From the NCBI GenBank assembly GCA_021234155.1, contig JAJEKV010000001.1, positions 31,324,177 through 31,388,176 of the forward strand: a DNA stretch of 64,000 nt. The letters run 5' to 3'. The notes under the pieces were generated by a model that did not search any database, was not told the origin of the DNA, and worked only from the letters and a program-made list of their open reading frames with translations. Every line of letters begins with the position of its first letter. Positions within the stretch are counted from its first letter, which is position 1. The translations under genes and the position numbers were made by a program. Source of the DNA: Isoetes taiwanensis (taxonomy: Eukaryota > Streptophyta > Lycopodiopsida > Isoetales > Isoetaceae). Positions 43,363 through 55,004 of the stretch are shown in pieces.

Positions 43363-45218
43363 AAAACATCAAGCAATTGGGAATAAAATCTTATAATGTA
43401 AATTACACCAATTATAAATTGTAGATTGACCTATTTGTTATTATGGTAGTTATAATTTTAATTTGTCTAATTATAAGTTGTATGATGCTAAGTTTTTTTT
43501 TAATATAATTGCCACAATAGTAGCTCGTAATTTGTAACTTTTGCTAATTAGCACGGTAATTTGTCCCAGTAGTAATTTGTAGTTGTAAATTGTAGTGTTG
43601 TTCTAGTTACAATTGTAGTATGCTAATGATAGATTCTAACTGTGCTAAATTAGATTTTATAATGTCTAATTTATTAGTAGTTTGTTTAAGTATTAGATTA
43701 AAGCTCTCGACCAGTTTTGAGGGTTCTAGAAGTCCTTTTAAAGTGAACCAGTTTTGAGGGTTCTGGAAATTCTTTTATGTTGAACCGGTTTGAGAGTTTT
43801 AGAACTCTTTTTAGGTTGATATAAGTTAATAGATTGTTTGGCATGCATCCATCTATAGTAGTTAGCACCTTATAGCTTGTTGAAACTTTATATCTGAAGC
43901 AAAAGAGCTAGGAAGTCACTCAAAGGCATGTCCGACAGTTTTGGTGAGGTCAAATTCACAGTGTGTGTGACTTTGTGCAGTTTTGTCGTTGCACATTAGT
44001 TTTGGGCAAAATAACTTGCAAAACGAGCTTCCCACTAAGTTAGGGTGCTATCTAAAAACTTTTAGCAAGAGAAATTTTTTTGTGTAACAGCCAAAGCGTT
44101 TAAAGTCACTGAGGCTATGCCGAAGGGCTCTTCGGCATTTTTGGAAAAAACATTTATGTGGTGTGCATGATTTGTAGCCCTCTAGTGTGTTCCTAGCTGT
44201 TTAATCATCTTTTAGTAGCCCAATCTAGTTCTCAAGCCATTTCAAACCCATCTTAAAAGTACTCCCCAAGTCATTTCAAACTCATCTTAAAAGTAAAACC
44301 CCCACCCCCACCCCCACATGTCATTTCAAACTCATCTTAAAAGTACCCCCAAAGCAAAGAATCGAACCCAAAGGGATGAACCCTCCTACCCCCTCCCCAA
44401 ATGCCAACCACTAAGGGCGAGCATCATTTGTATTTGAATTATGATTCTTAGTCATATTTAGGTCCTAAGAATGTTAGAGAATATTAATGTCCAAGATCTT
44501 TTAAGTTTAATCACAAGACCTTAATTTTCTTAAGTCAGATATAGACCCTATTTTGTGTTCTCACACTTATCTTGCCGAGCCTCTTCTTGTCTACACAATG
44601 GTAGTATAATTAAACCTTTTCTTAGCAAGCCAACTAATTGTAGGGGCTTAGAAATTGTTGTTACATGTTGGTATGACACACCAACACATGCTACAGATGC
44701 ACCATCATCAAGTGTCTTCTTCCACACCTTTGATAATATCAGAGTTCATATATAATCTTTGCTAACTTGAAGTTCGCTGTGTTCAACAAAGACCCAAGCC
44801 CTGTTTTGGCTTTTTGTTCCCTTTGCCATGGTCACAAACCAAGCCACGATAGACAAAATAACAAAGCTGCACCTGTATCAAAGCTCAATTTTTCTTTACA
44901 CATAGAGGAGCCAGGTTTGTTACACAATATCTTAATTTAGTTTAATGTTGATGGGGGCTTCAAAGAATTGTTTCTTCTCATCTCAAGCCTGGTGACTATG
45001 GCCATGGTGCCGTTGTTATTGTGTCATTTTTCTAGTAATCTAGTGGGCCTATATTTACAATAGGGCTCCGACTCAGAGCTTTAAATGTAGTAGGTTTTAG
45101 CAGATATTTCTCCTATGATTTCAATTTCAAAGAACTCTTGCTTCAATCTTCTCTTGACAATTCTGATCTCATGCTATACCCTATCGATCTCTAAAAGAAC
45201 GAATGGCATCTTGGTTTC
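43363..45218. other. gene-free stretch
   Basis: AT-rich. TCATTTCAAACTCATCTTAA is repeated three times (44,240; 44,271; 44,318), with a CCCCCA run between. The plus frame 44,555-44,755 is unassigned. Confidence 0.4.
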
Positions 45219-45265
45219 AGAATAGAATAGAATAGAATAGAATAGAATAGAATAGAATAGAATAG
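45219..45265. repeat. (AGAAT)n microsatellite, LINE tail
   Basis: Nine units of AGAAT; on the minus strand this is an (ATTCT)n tail at the 3' end of LINE copy 1. Confidence 0.9.
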
Positions 45266-47040
45266 ATTTTTAGCGTCCACGGAGACCGACTGGCCTATGG
45301 GACCCAAACAAAAAAAAGAGAGCAGCAAGCGTATTACTGACAGGATTAAAAAACCCCCGCCCCGAAGGGTTTTCGAGGGAAAAACCTTAGCAGTAATAAG
45401 TCTGCTGGCATGCTGTACAATTGTGTAGGACAGTTCAATACTATCCTGGAAGACACAACTGAGTCCGTGCATCCATAACCTCCAGGAGGTATGACCCCAA
45501 CAAACCCACTGACGCCGTATTCAATAACTCATGCAACGGTTGGCCAGGCACTAGTAATCGAACATACCGCTCTCTGATATGGGCAAACGCTGGGCAGATC
45601 TGGAGGGCATGACATTCATCCTCAATGGCGCCCTAGTGGCAACACTGGCAAAGCCTTTGCTCTCGTGCTTTCCGAGCCCAACGTCCTGTCTCAATGCAGA
45701 GGCGATGTGCACCCGTGCGAATGGAAGCTATAAGTCCGCGCTTCTTCATTGGTAGGTGGGTGTATAAGTACTGGTGTGGGCCTCTCGTGAGCCTGGGATT
45801 GACTTGCTGCTGATAGTGTGCAGCTTAACGTGCGTCAGAGCATATGCATCACAGAGCTTGCGAAGGAAAGTAGCATCTAGGTACAACTTAAGTGCCTTAT
45901 GATCTTTCTTTGTCCTTACATGTACGCATATGTTTGCCTGTACACCCCAGTGTGAGAACCACTGAACTTGCTTGTCCTTCCAGCAGGCTTTCAGGCGTTG
46001 GGGACCCATCGCCATGGCCAAAGCAAGGTTGGGCAAACGTGTATCACCCATAGCGACCACCTTCTGGAAGTAAATGATATGGCATTCCAATGCAGCCCGT
46101 TGAAGGGGTAGTCTCTTGGAGTAGGATCTGTTATGGAACTGTGGACTTTACCCCAAGGGCTCGTGCCAAAAAGGCTTTCTGCACCTGCTCGAGGTCATTC
46201 CAGGTGTTGAGGGATATCACTGGACCCCGCACTTCTGCCCCATATAAAAGGACCGGCTCGACCAATGCCCGAAATAAGTGTGACTGGTGGCCCCAGGCAT
46301 ACAACTCTGCCTTGTGACTGTTGTTCTGCATGGCATATAGTGCTTTCCAACCTATCGTGACCCGCAACCTGATGGCAGCATCCCAATGGGTGGTAGTGGA
46401 GAACTCGATCCCCAAGTACTTGTAGGTCGGAGCCACCTCTACATCCTGTCCCTGATAAGTGAATGAGGGAAGCCTTGGCTGACAGGATGATGAAACTAGC
46501 AGCACCCTAGTTTTGGCCAAGTTAACTCGCATGCCGGTGAATCGGCAAAAAGTGTCGAGAGCATAGGTGACGTTGCATGTCCTCTGGAGTATAGGCCAGG
46601 AGGTTGACATCGTCAACATATATGAGTTGGCGGATTGTGTGATGCATGAGATGGGCACCCGCACCTCCATGCTCAGAGAGCCAATCTTCCAGCTGGTCAA
46701 TGTACAGGCCAAAGAGTGTGGGGGAGAGGGGGCAACCTTGACGCACTCCAATACTACTAATTACCGGCTGTCCTGACGATGTGATATGGCCTGAGCATGC
46801 CTCGTACAACCTATACACTGCATTCTGCAAGTCAAGGGGAGTCCCCAGCTGTCGCAGTCTGTCCCATAACTTGTCCCAGGGCACTGTGTCAAAAGCTTTT
46901 GCGAAATCCACGAAACAACAGTACAGGTTTTGTCGGTGATTCCTGCTATCCTCATTCAATGTGCGCAGAGTGAAGATATGATCAATAGCCTTTTTTTCAG
47001 GCATTTCATTGGGTACAAACTCCGTGGCGTTTAATCTGCT
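45266..47040 (-). pseudogene. non-LTR retrotransposon reverse transcriptase (LINE copy 1, 5'-truncated)
   Basis: Minus strand, from about 47,030. KKAIDHIFTLRTLNED is followed by the RT motif A block FVDFAKAFDTVPWDKLW (about 46,865-46,915), then GVRQGCPLSPTLFGLY (motif B region) and QLIYVDDVNLLAY with the catalytic YVDD at about 46,609-46,620. After a frame change near 46,570 come GMRVNLAKTR and YKYLGIEF (motifs D/E). The C-terminal part (46.1-45.5 kb) has the Cys/His-rich CQCCH...ECHALQICP end, broken by stops. Endonuclease and ORF1 are missing, as in most truncated LINEs. The (ATTCT)n tail at 45,219 ends the copy. Confidence 0.85.
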
Positions 47041-47089
47041 TGATTTTTAAGCAATTGGGCAATCTGCAAAACTTTCGACCAGGTGGAAG

Positions 47090-47730
47090 TACAGGTCTGG
47101 TCGGCTTCATCTTTGCGGAAATTACAAACTCCAGCGATTAGATGGGTCTCCTTTTTCCACCATAGCTTTGTTTCGGGCTGTGATTAATGAGTTCAGGGAA
47201 TGAGTATGTGGTCTCCCTGCATAGTTCCTTCTGGCCATTTCTGATTCCCATGCAAGATTAGAAACGAGGCTGTTGTTCAATTTTCCTTACAAATCTTGGA
47301 TCAAAATTAGGCCAGAAAAGATCAAATACTTGCCAAGCTGTTGACTGCAAAAATACTTGCTGATACTTCTCAAGCAATCGGACTGCAGAAATATTGACAT
47401 GGGCCATCTCTAACAACCAAAATATGGTATAACATTGCTCCGCTCTGCTGAATTGTTGGAGCATGCCTCTGTTTTGGAGGCACATCACGCCCATGGGCAT
47501 CTCCAAGGCTTCAGCCTCTAATTTTTGTTGTTCATATTTGACAGGGGAAAACAACCCCAAAATCTTGTTAACTTATAATTGGATGGGCTTCTAAATGCTC
47601 TCAGCAGCCTCAAGAGCTTCAAGACCTCGCTTATGATCTTGATCTCAATTGTGGATCCGTAATCTTCCAGACTATACTGGTGTCTCTGGGAAAAAACCCC
47701 GGAATTGGAGCTCAAAATACAGTGCCTCAA
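47090..47730 (-). pseudogene. unidentified coding-like remnant beside LINE copy 1
   Basis: Minus-strand readings in changing frames look like real protein: HQYSLEDYGSTIEIKII, then EALEMPMGVMCLQNRGMLQQ, FWLLEMAHVNISAVRLLEKY, QVFDLFWPNFDPRF, and NYAGRPHTHSLNSLITARNK. The low-complexity-free, mixed composition argues against chance, but I do not recognise the family. It lies directly upstream (minus strand) of the truncated LINE, which may have inserted into it. Several frame changes are present. Confidence 0.35.
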
Positions 47731-49276
47731 AGACGGATTTAGCCTCAGAAAGCCGCATGTAGCACGGATTCTAGAGCGAAAATTGTTTGAAGCCCACCCG
47801 ACTCATACAATGAAAGATTTAAAGTTTTTAAAGCACTGGGCTCACAGTAAACTGGAACTTTAAATCAGAAATTGATGTATTTTCCAACCTGGCAGATTTG
47901 AATCCAAGCTTAAGAAAGGAACGTAACATCGAAAATAGAGTCGGGAGTTGTTTGCACTATGACAGTAATGCGTCTGTTACTAGAATTACAGTTTCATAGA
48001 GGCTCAAAAGGCGTTCAAAAAGTATTATACTTATCATCAGAGCAGAGAAAGTAACCTGTATGCAAGCATATATTTCGTCGGACTGAGTTATTGACTGCTG
48101 TGCTAATTAGCACATGAAACTAGGTTTTAAATTGAAGCTCTAGATTAGACTCAGCATAAAGCTTACCTTGTTTGAGCAGAGACCGAGACGGTTCGGACAG
48201 TTTTAAGCCACAGAGCTTGAATTATGTCTGCCACTGTATCTTTGCTCCTGGAAGGGCAAGGAAAATAAAAATGCATCTGCATTAGCTATTACAATCCCTC
48301 TGTAATGCTCGATTTCAAGCAAGCTCTACATAGATTTCAAGAGGAAAAGCAAAACCTAGAATTAAATCTCAAGTTTCGAAGCTTTCCTAGGGGTCTACTC
48401 CGGTGGCCAAATTCTAGGCTTGGGAAGGCACTTTGCAAAATAACGTATCTGAGGGAAAAAAGACAGGTTGAAGCCACGAAATAACCAGATGCATTGCTGC
48501 GAAATAACCAGATGCATTTAGCGGCCAATACGTGTTAGAAATCAAAGGATACCTGGTTATAGAGGAATTAGCGAATACCGAGACAATTCAGTGGTAAACA
48601 ATAGACAGTTGATGCTTATAAACATGTATTCTTAATCCAGCAGACCCAAATTGAATCCCAGGAAAGGAATTGACCACACAAAGGATTTGAGGCCAACGCC
48701 AAACAAAAAATTTATGTCACCGTTGTAAACCCCAACAGGGCTGCCCACAGAATATTGCCGCCAGAGTCCATCTTCTTCAGATAAATTTTCAATTATACAT
48801 AAATTTCATATGCTATGGAAGCCATCTTAAATCAAAACCTTTTGCTTTCGATGCTAGCGGGGCAATCAAACAAATTGAAGCTTCAAATCGAATTCAGCAA
48901 AAAAGGAAAAAAAAAAAAAAGTACCTCGTTTACAGTCTTAGAGAGCAACTGGAACATATCGAACGAGCTTTAGGCCAGAGCCTTTAAAGTACCCTGGACG
49001 CCGTATTTTTGTTCTGAGGAGAGTGAGGCAGAGTGAACATAGAAAGGAGAGGCAATTTTGCTCTTACTCGCAGAGGCACGTTTACCGGGAGAGGGCACGA
49101 CAATCTAAAAGTTTTTCTGGTTTGAACACAGGCAATTTTTCCCTTAAGCAATAGCCAGAAGGTAGGTATAGCTAATTCCAAAATGACCTTTTTGGAACCG
49201 GATTTTTTTTAATACTAATACATATAGAAGGATATCTCTTATCTCTTATATATCTCTTATCTATATACAATTATAT
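47731..49276. other. gene-free stretch, possible untranslated exons
   Basis: No domains. On the minus strand short pieces end in good GT donors (about 48,165 GTAAGC; 48,551 GTATCC; 48,943 GTACTT), which could be alternative leader exons of the remnant below. This is weak. Confidence 0.3.
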
Positions 49277-49387
49277 AAGCTGCCCCCTTGTGTGTAGACG
49301 CCGAGGTGTCGTCGTCTGGGCCGTCCAGATCTTAGATCTACGGTCCACGCGGTGACACCAAAGTGTCTACACACAAGGGGGCAGCTT
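49277..49387. mobile_element. MITE-like foldback unit with perfect 23-bp inverted ends
   Basis: The arms at 49,277-49,299 (starting AAGCTGCCCCCTTGTGTG) and 49,365-49,387 are exact reverse complements. Inside, GTGTCGTC/GGTGACACC-like and outside CTGGGCCGT/ATGGCCCAG pairs extend the foldback. No clear target duplication was found, so a structured non-mobile repeat is possible. Confidence 0.65.
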
Positions 49388-51497
49388 AATTTGAATTCAT
49401 CTGGGCCGTCGAATGTGCTGCTTGAATGGCCCAGATTTAGCCACATATCTGCTCGCATTTAATATTACCATGAGGTGGCAGTAACATCAATTGCAATTTA
49501 ATGCGGCCATGTCGAAGTGGCTCCTTCATTGGAGCATGAAAGCCTTCAGGATTTTTACAATGTAGCAGCATAATTTCAGTCACTGTGACTAATGTGACAT
49601 TACATTTGGCAGCCCCCCTGTAGCGACACCTCCAGCAGGATTCAAACATTAGTTATAAAGTATTTTCATCTTCTTGTCATAAAAGATTTGCATAGAGGCT
49701 CCAGTTTACAACTGAGTGCTAACGTTCTTTGTGAGTGCTAATCAACAATTGATTCTGCAATTTAAAGACGTTAAATTCTAGAGCAGCTTAAATTACTTGG
49801 CGAAACTACAAATCAGATATGAAAATTGTTGTGAATCAGGTAGCAATTTTAACAGCAGTAAACTTCGAGGCTATATCATAAAATGAACAAGTCAAACAAG
49901 TTTAGAGAACAAGTGCACAGGCAGATTTCAGGAATGCTTGCCATGGTTCTTAGCAACCTAGATATTAAGGATTTAGATGCACGGGCAGATTTTTGGATTG
50001 CTTGTGGTTCTTACCAACCTAGAAATTAAGGATTTAGATGGAAGAGCAAAGGCACATTTTTTGTTTTAAAAGTTGCTTGCCATGATTCTTAGCAAGCTAG
50101 ATGTTTGGAATTCCATGGCAACATTTCACATTCCAACTTAAAAGAAAACCGTGTCAATTCTATGCCAAAACAGACACAAAAATAGCACAAGTATGCAATG
50201 AGATATGAGGATAATGTTATGTCAAACAAGGTCCAAAGTAAAGTTGTTCAGAATGAGCCTATAAGGGCCAGCATCCATAAAACAACCTTTTATCAACCAG
50301 ATTCTGCAGTAGAACACTTAAATCCACATACTAAAATCAGAGAGAACCCAAGGCTATGCAAACGAGTCAATTGAACCCAAGGCTATGCATAACCAAAGTA
50401 GTACAGATCTTATATTGACAAGTTTAGCAGACAAATCTAACCATTACAACTGGCACTCATATGCAGTCATACTGAAGGAGGCTTTGAGAATAACGATCTG
50501 AATAGCATAGAGGCAGGATGGCAGGATGGTTAGTTTCATTCATCTCAGAATTGTTCCATTCTTGCAGAGAGACGCATACAGACAAACTGGCTGTTACAAT
50601 CTGCTCTGTGAAGGCTTTGTGCAAACCAACAATAACATTGCTTTGGGTGGATCTCTCACGTCCTCTACTGCAGTCACTCAGTATGAACTGCAGGAAAAGG
50701 CAAGGACAATTCTTCTCTGCCATGCCACCAAATGTCATAATCCTAAATTAGGATCGAATACTCTATAGTTTTCAATGCCATTTATGGACAAAGCTAATAA
50801 ACAAAATGGACATAGCTAATAAACAAAATGGACAAAGCTTGCTAAGTTTTCAAATAAAATGGACAAAGCTTGCTGGTTTCCTGGTCATTTTCAAAGCCAT
50901 TTATGGACATAACTAATAAACAAAATGGACAAAGCTTGCTGGGTTTTTTTTAGGACAAAGCTTGCTGGGTTTTTAGTGTAATCTGGGCAAATGACTTAAA
51001 GTGCACTAAGAGAAGCAAAATGCAAGAAAATTAACTTGCGAGCTGCTGGCAACCTCCGAGATGCTGGCTCCGACTGCGACCCCTGATGCTGGCGACCTCT
51101 GAGCTGTTGGCAACCTCTGAGATGCTGGCGAACTCCAACGTGCTCCAAGAACTCGACGAGCTGCTGCTCCAAGAAATTTAACAGCCCTAACCGTGCTTCA
51201 ACGGTAGGGCTAAATTATGGCCACGATTCGTTAAAGTTTTAACAGATTGTTAAATTTTAACCTAACAGAATCGTATGTGAATGGCTGTTAGGGTAAATTT
51301 TAACATAACCCATGGGGTTAAAAATTAACCCCCAATTTTTAACAAAAAATTTTAATCAAACTGGTGTGAATCCAATTATCTTAAGATTTTAACATTTAAG
51401 CTAATATAATGGTTGGTGTGTAGGTACCCTCAATGTTATTTGCGGGGTTTTTGGGTTGCCCCTAGGGGGCAAACCCTTGTTTATGTGGGTTTATGGC
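49388..51497. other. gene-free stretch upstream of the methyltransferase gene
   Basis: No coding similarity. 50,775-50,990 has degenerate repeats of AAACAAAATGGACAAAGCTT. 51,040-51,175 is rich in CTGCTGG/GATGCTGG phrases. AT-rich before the hairpin at 51,498. Confidence 0.45.
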
Positions 51498-51533
51498 ATA
51501 TCCTAGGTATATGCTAGAATATACCTAGGATAT
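51498..51533. other. perfect 15-bp hairpin upstream of the methyltransferase gene
   Basis: Arms ATATCCTAGGTATAT and ATATACCTAGGATAT around a 6-nt loop GCTAGA. It lies about 107 bp before the presumed start codon, in the promoter or leader. No U-run follows. Confidence 0.8.
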
Positions 51534-51639
51534 ACTACTGAGTGCTCAAAACCTACTATTCGCTGTAAACTCTCGGTCACCTGCGTTCTGGATCCAGGAT
51601 GCTCCAATCGAGTAACTGGCAGGGCAGACCGAAGAGGAT

Positions 51640-54600
51640 ATGATTTGCAGGCAATCCTCCGACCAGAGGACATCGCTTTTCTCGAGGGTTTGGTATAGTT
51701 GGGATTTTAGCCTCTGCGAATCGAAAAAAAGAGATTGGTACCAGAAAGGCATTAGCTATTGGGAGGTGGGCTTTGTATTAGCCGTCTATTTCATGTTTAC
51801 TCTTGGTTTAGTCCCTGTCTTGATCTGTTTACCAAACAGGGCATTGAGGCATCCGTTAATGGAGTGCTTGGTGGCTATGAAAGCGTCAATGATCGTGATG
51901 TTTTGGAGAGCAATGCGTTTCTGGTCGGATTACTCAAAAATCGAATTCGTGATAGGGAACACCTTGTGGCCCTTGGTAGGATCCTCTTAAACCATAAAAA
52001 TCTGCATTGAATTTGGAAGAAAAGATTGTTTGCACATATTATTTTCTAAATCGGTTTGGGCAGATTGTGGAGCGGGAGTAGGGAGGGTGACAAAGAATCT
52101 ATTGTTGCCTCACTTTCATGAGGTACATCTCTTTCAAGGCTGAATTTTGCAAGTGTCGGTTGTAAACTTTATAGTGTCAATTTCGTTTATTAAGTGTTGA
52201 CTTGACAATGATTTCAGTTGTTCAGGTGGACCTGGTAGAACCTGTGAAGCACTTTCTGGATACTGCTCAAGCTAATTTAACGAGCGTTGATGTTTCCGGA
52301 GATGATGCTCAAAAGACCCAAAATAGAGCTGCCAATTTTTACTGCACTCCATTACAAGTGAGCCTTTATCCCTTTAGTCAGCACTATGGCAAAACTATGA
52401 TCACATTGCGTATAAAGACTATTATGTCTTCTTCTTATGTGCTTTACCGTCTGTAATAATTAGAAAGGCAATCAGTTGCAGAAAAACGAGTTATAACCAA
52501 ATTTTGTTTGGCCTTTGAAATCCACTGCGGATGTTTCTGCATATCTGCGTTAAGAGACTGCATATTACATGCTAAAGATTTTTGGATAATCCTGAGGGGG
52601 GGTAGCAGATATGTTATATTGGTTGAGGATCCTCACCAAAAGAGACATAAAGGATAGGAAAGGGAAAAAGATTTTGTTGATCAGATGGGGGTGTATAGCA
52701 ACCCAAGGATGTATTTCACAGAAATGGCTTTAGCCACTTAAGATTACTTATTTATAAAGATGAACTAATGGAAGAAAACTAGAGTGATACAAATTTCCTA
52801 GCTGAATGCTTTGCTACAATACAAGGCTTGGAGATTTGTGGGCGAGTACAAGATAGGAAACAAGAATAGCCACATTGGGGGCATGATGAAATGCAAGTGA
52901 TGTATCAGCAGCTAAGCAAAATCCCCAATGAGCCTAATCTTCTATATGCATGATCAACAGAAAACAGGAAGGAATTGTGATGGTGATAAAGTACTCGTGG
53001 ATGTGATGATTATTTGTTGCTATTGCGTCATTTTGATCAGGCTTGATCACGTCACTCTCACACGCAAAGGACTCCTGACGGTGAATACTCACATAGAAGT
53101 CAACACAAGTAATCTTATCGATACATTAGGAAAACGACTTCAAAAATAAAGGCATGATCAACAGTACTTGTTCATATTGTGGGGTCTTCGAGAATGATAC
53201 CACGGTTACCAAATCTGTGGCAAGAGTTTTCGCACCATGGAGCTCATGTATGAATTTGATGTTCCGGTCCAAGATATGGATTATTTGCTTGGGAATGAGC
53301 TGGTGAATGTATGTTTGAATGCATCTCTTTCTATAAGATTGCGAATTTTGTCCTACCTATTGCCTAAGCTTAAATGTGTCCTCAACAAGAAGCTTAGAGA
53401 TTGATAACCATCATGTGGTCGTGCTTTGGTGTCTTTGGCATCCCAACATACTACAAGTGTTTCTTTTATATTCTATCCTTTACGGGAAACTTGGATGCCT
53501 AGAGCATAGTAATATTTTCTCAAGATATATGCAACCGAGTGTGAGTTTTTTTCCTTCCTCGGTAAAATTTTCTATTATGCTAACTTGTTTTGATCATTGA
53601 TTATCGTGAATTTACACCGAAGTAGGGCGGTATGATGTTATATGGGTCCATGGTGTATTGGACATCCGACAGTTGCGACTTCATTTCCTTTTTCAATCGT
53701 GCAAAGGTTTGTACTCATGATCTACACCAACTATAGCATTTCAAGCTCCCTGAATTGGCTTTATATTTACTTTTGAGCGTCATTATTCGTTTAAGATAAT
53801 CTTGCTGTTGTTTCCCTCCTTTTGTTCAAGCAAGCCGAAGAGAATAAGAGAGAGCAGGCTGCTGGAGTACTATTGAACATCTACTTGCTCCATTTGACTA
53901 AAATGAATGAATATGGGAGACGAGTTGATGCAAATGGCAAGTCAGATACTTAGAATCAATGAGTATTGAATAGAGCCGGCCGTCTTCTACTTGTCGTATG
54001 GAACATATAAGTTGCACTGAACTTTTTCCATGCCGAGGATTATGCATTCCTTGCATCGTTCTGTTATAGTTAGGATGCAATACCCGTTTTACAGAACATA
54101 GGGTCAAATTCAAAATAAGGTCACATTAGCAATGGGACTATATGCAAATTGTCGTATAATTTATTCTGATGTATGCTTTTGGAAGCATAGCTCTATTGGC
54201 TTAGAGAATACTAATTATGCTATTGAGCAATTAGCATAGTTGTGGCAATATAGCAGCAGGCAACAAGAAATACTTGTGGCATTCACGATGACATGTTTAC
54301 ATCATTGAGTTGTTGGGTGCAGGTAGGCTTGAAACCAAATGGGTTTTTTGTCTTGAAAGAAAACATAGCTTCACAAGGTACATAATGTACTCATTTACCC
54401 TTGTTTCAGGGACTTCTTTTTCCATGTTATTCATTGCTCGCTGTTGTTGTGGCAGGATTTGTGGTTGATAAGGTAGATAGCAGTGTCACAAGGTCTGATT
54501 CTTATTTCCAAGATCTTTTCCGTCAGGCTGGTTTGTTGCTTTATAGGACAAGGGTAAGTTCTATCTGGCCATAAGGGCATCCCATATCAAATTTCTTCAT

Positions 54601-55004
54601 GCTTAATTTTATCAGGTTCTCAGCCACTAAGGCTGCAACAACTGGAACTAGTCAACCATGCTGTAATTGCAAGAGAAATTTTCTTTATTGTCAGTGTGTG
54701 ATTGTGCATTGAAGCTGCAGGCTGCCCTAGTAGTGATGTTTACTGCCCTACTTACTCTTCACTTATGTGTAACTAATTCTGTCTATGGCTAGAACAAGTC
54801 AATGTCCTGACGAAGACATGGCAGAGATACACGTTGAAGTGTCTTACACTAGAGATATGGAAGGCAACTAATTAAGGATGCCTTTTGTGTTTCCAGTTAC
54901 AGAAAGGTTTTCCAAGCAAATTGTTTGTTGTACGAATGTATGTACTGACAATTCCATCTTCTCCAACAAGTCATGAAAGTACCAACTCAAGAGTCCTTAG
55001 GTAA
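51640..55004 (+). CDS. alpha N-terminal protein methyltransferase (NTM1/NTMT1 family), 8 exons
   Basis: S-adenosylmethionine-dependent enzyme that methylates the alpha-amino group of proteins after Met removal (X-Pro-Lys type ends). Exons: 51,640-51,765, 51,840-51,975, 52,064-52,122, 52,226-52,357, about 53,608-53,706, 54,323-54,377, 54,456-54,553 and 54,897-55,004, with GT-AG introns. Visible in order are KKRDWYQKGISYWE, GIEASVNGVLGGYESVNDRD, the SAM-binding motif I DCGAGVGRVTKN (exon 3), VDLVEPV, RYDVIWV, GLKPNGFFVLKENIA, TRSDSYFQDLFRQAGL, and FVVRMYVLT near the C-terminus. Length is about 270 residues, normal for plants. Exon phases fit. Exon 5 is one base short at three places (about 53,622, 53,652 and 53,667) and has no clear AG acceptor, so the copy is either damaged or misread. 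The start is the first ATG after an in-frame TAA (51,613). Confidence 0.85.
52358..53607 (+). other. large intron 4 of the methyltransferase gene
   Basis: 1.25 kb between GTGAGC and exon 5. No other gene is recognisable inside. A short G-rich patch lies at 52,596. Confidence 0.6.
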
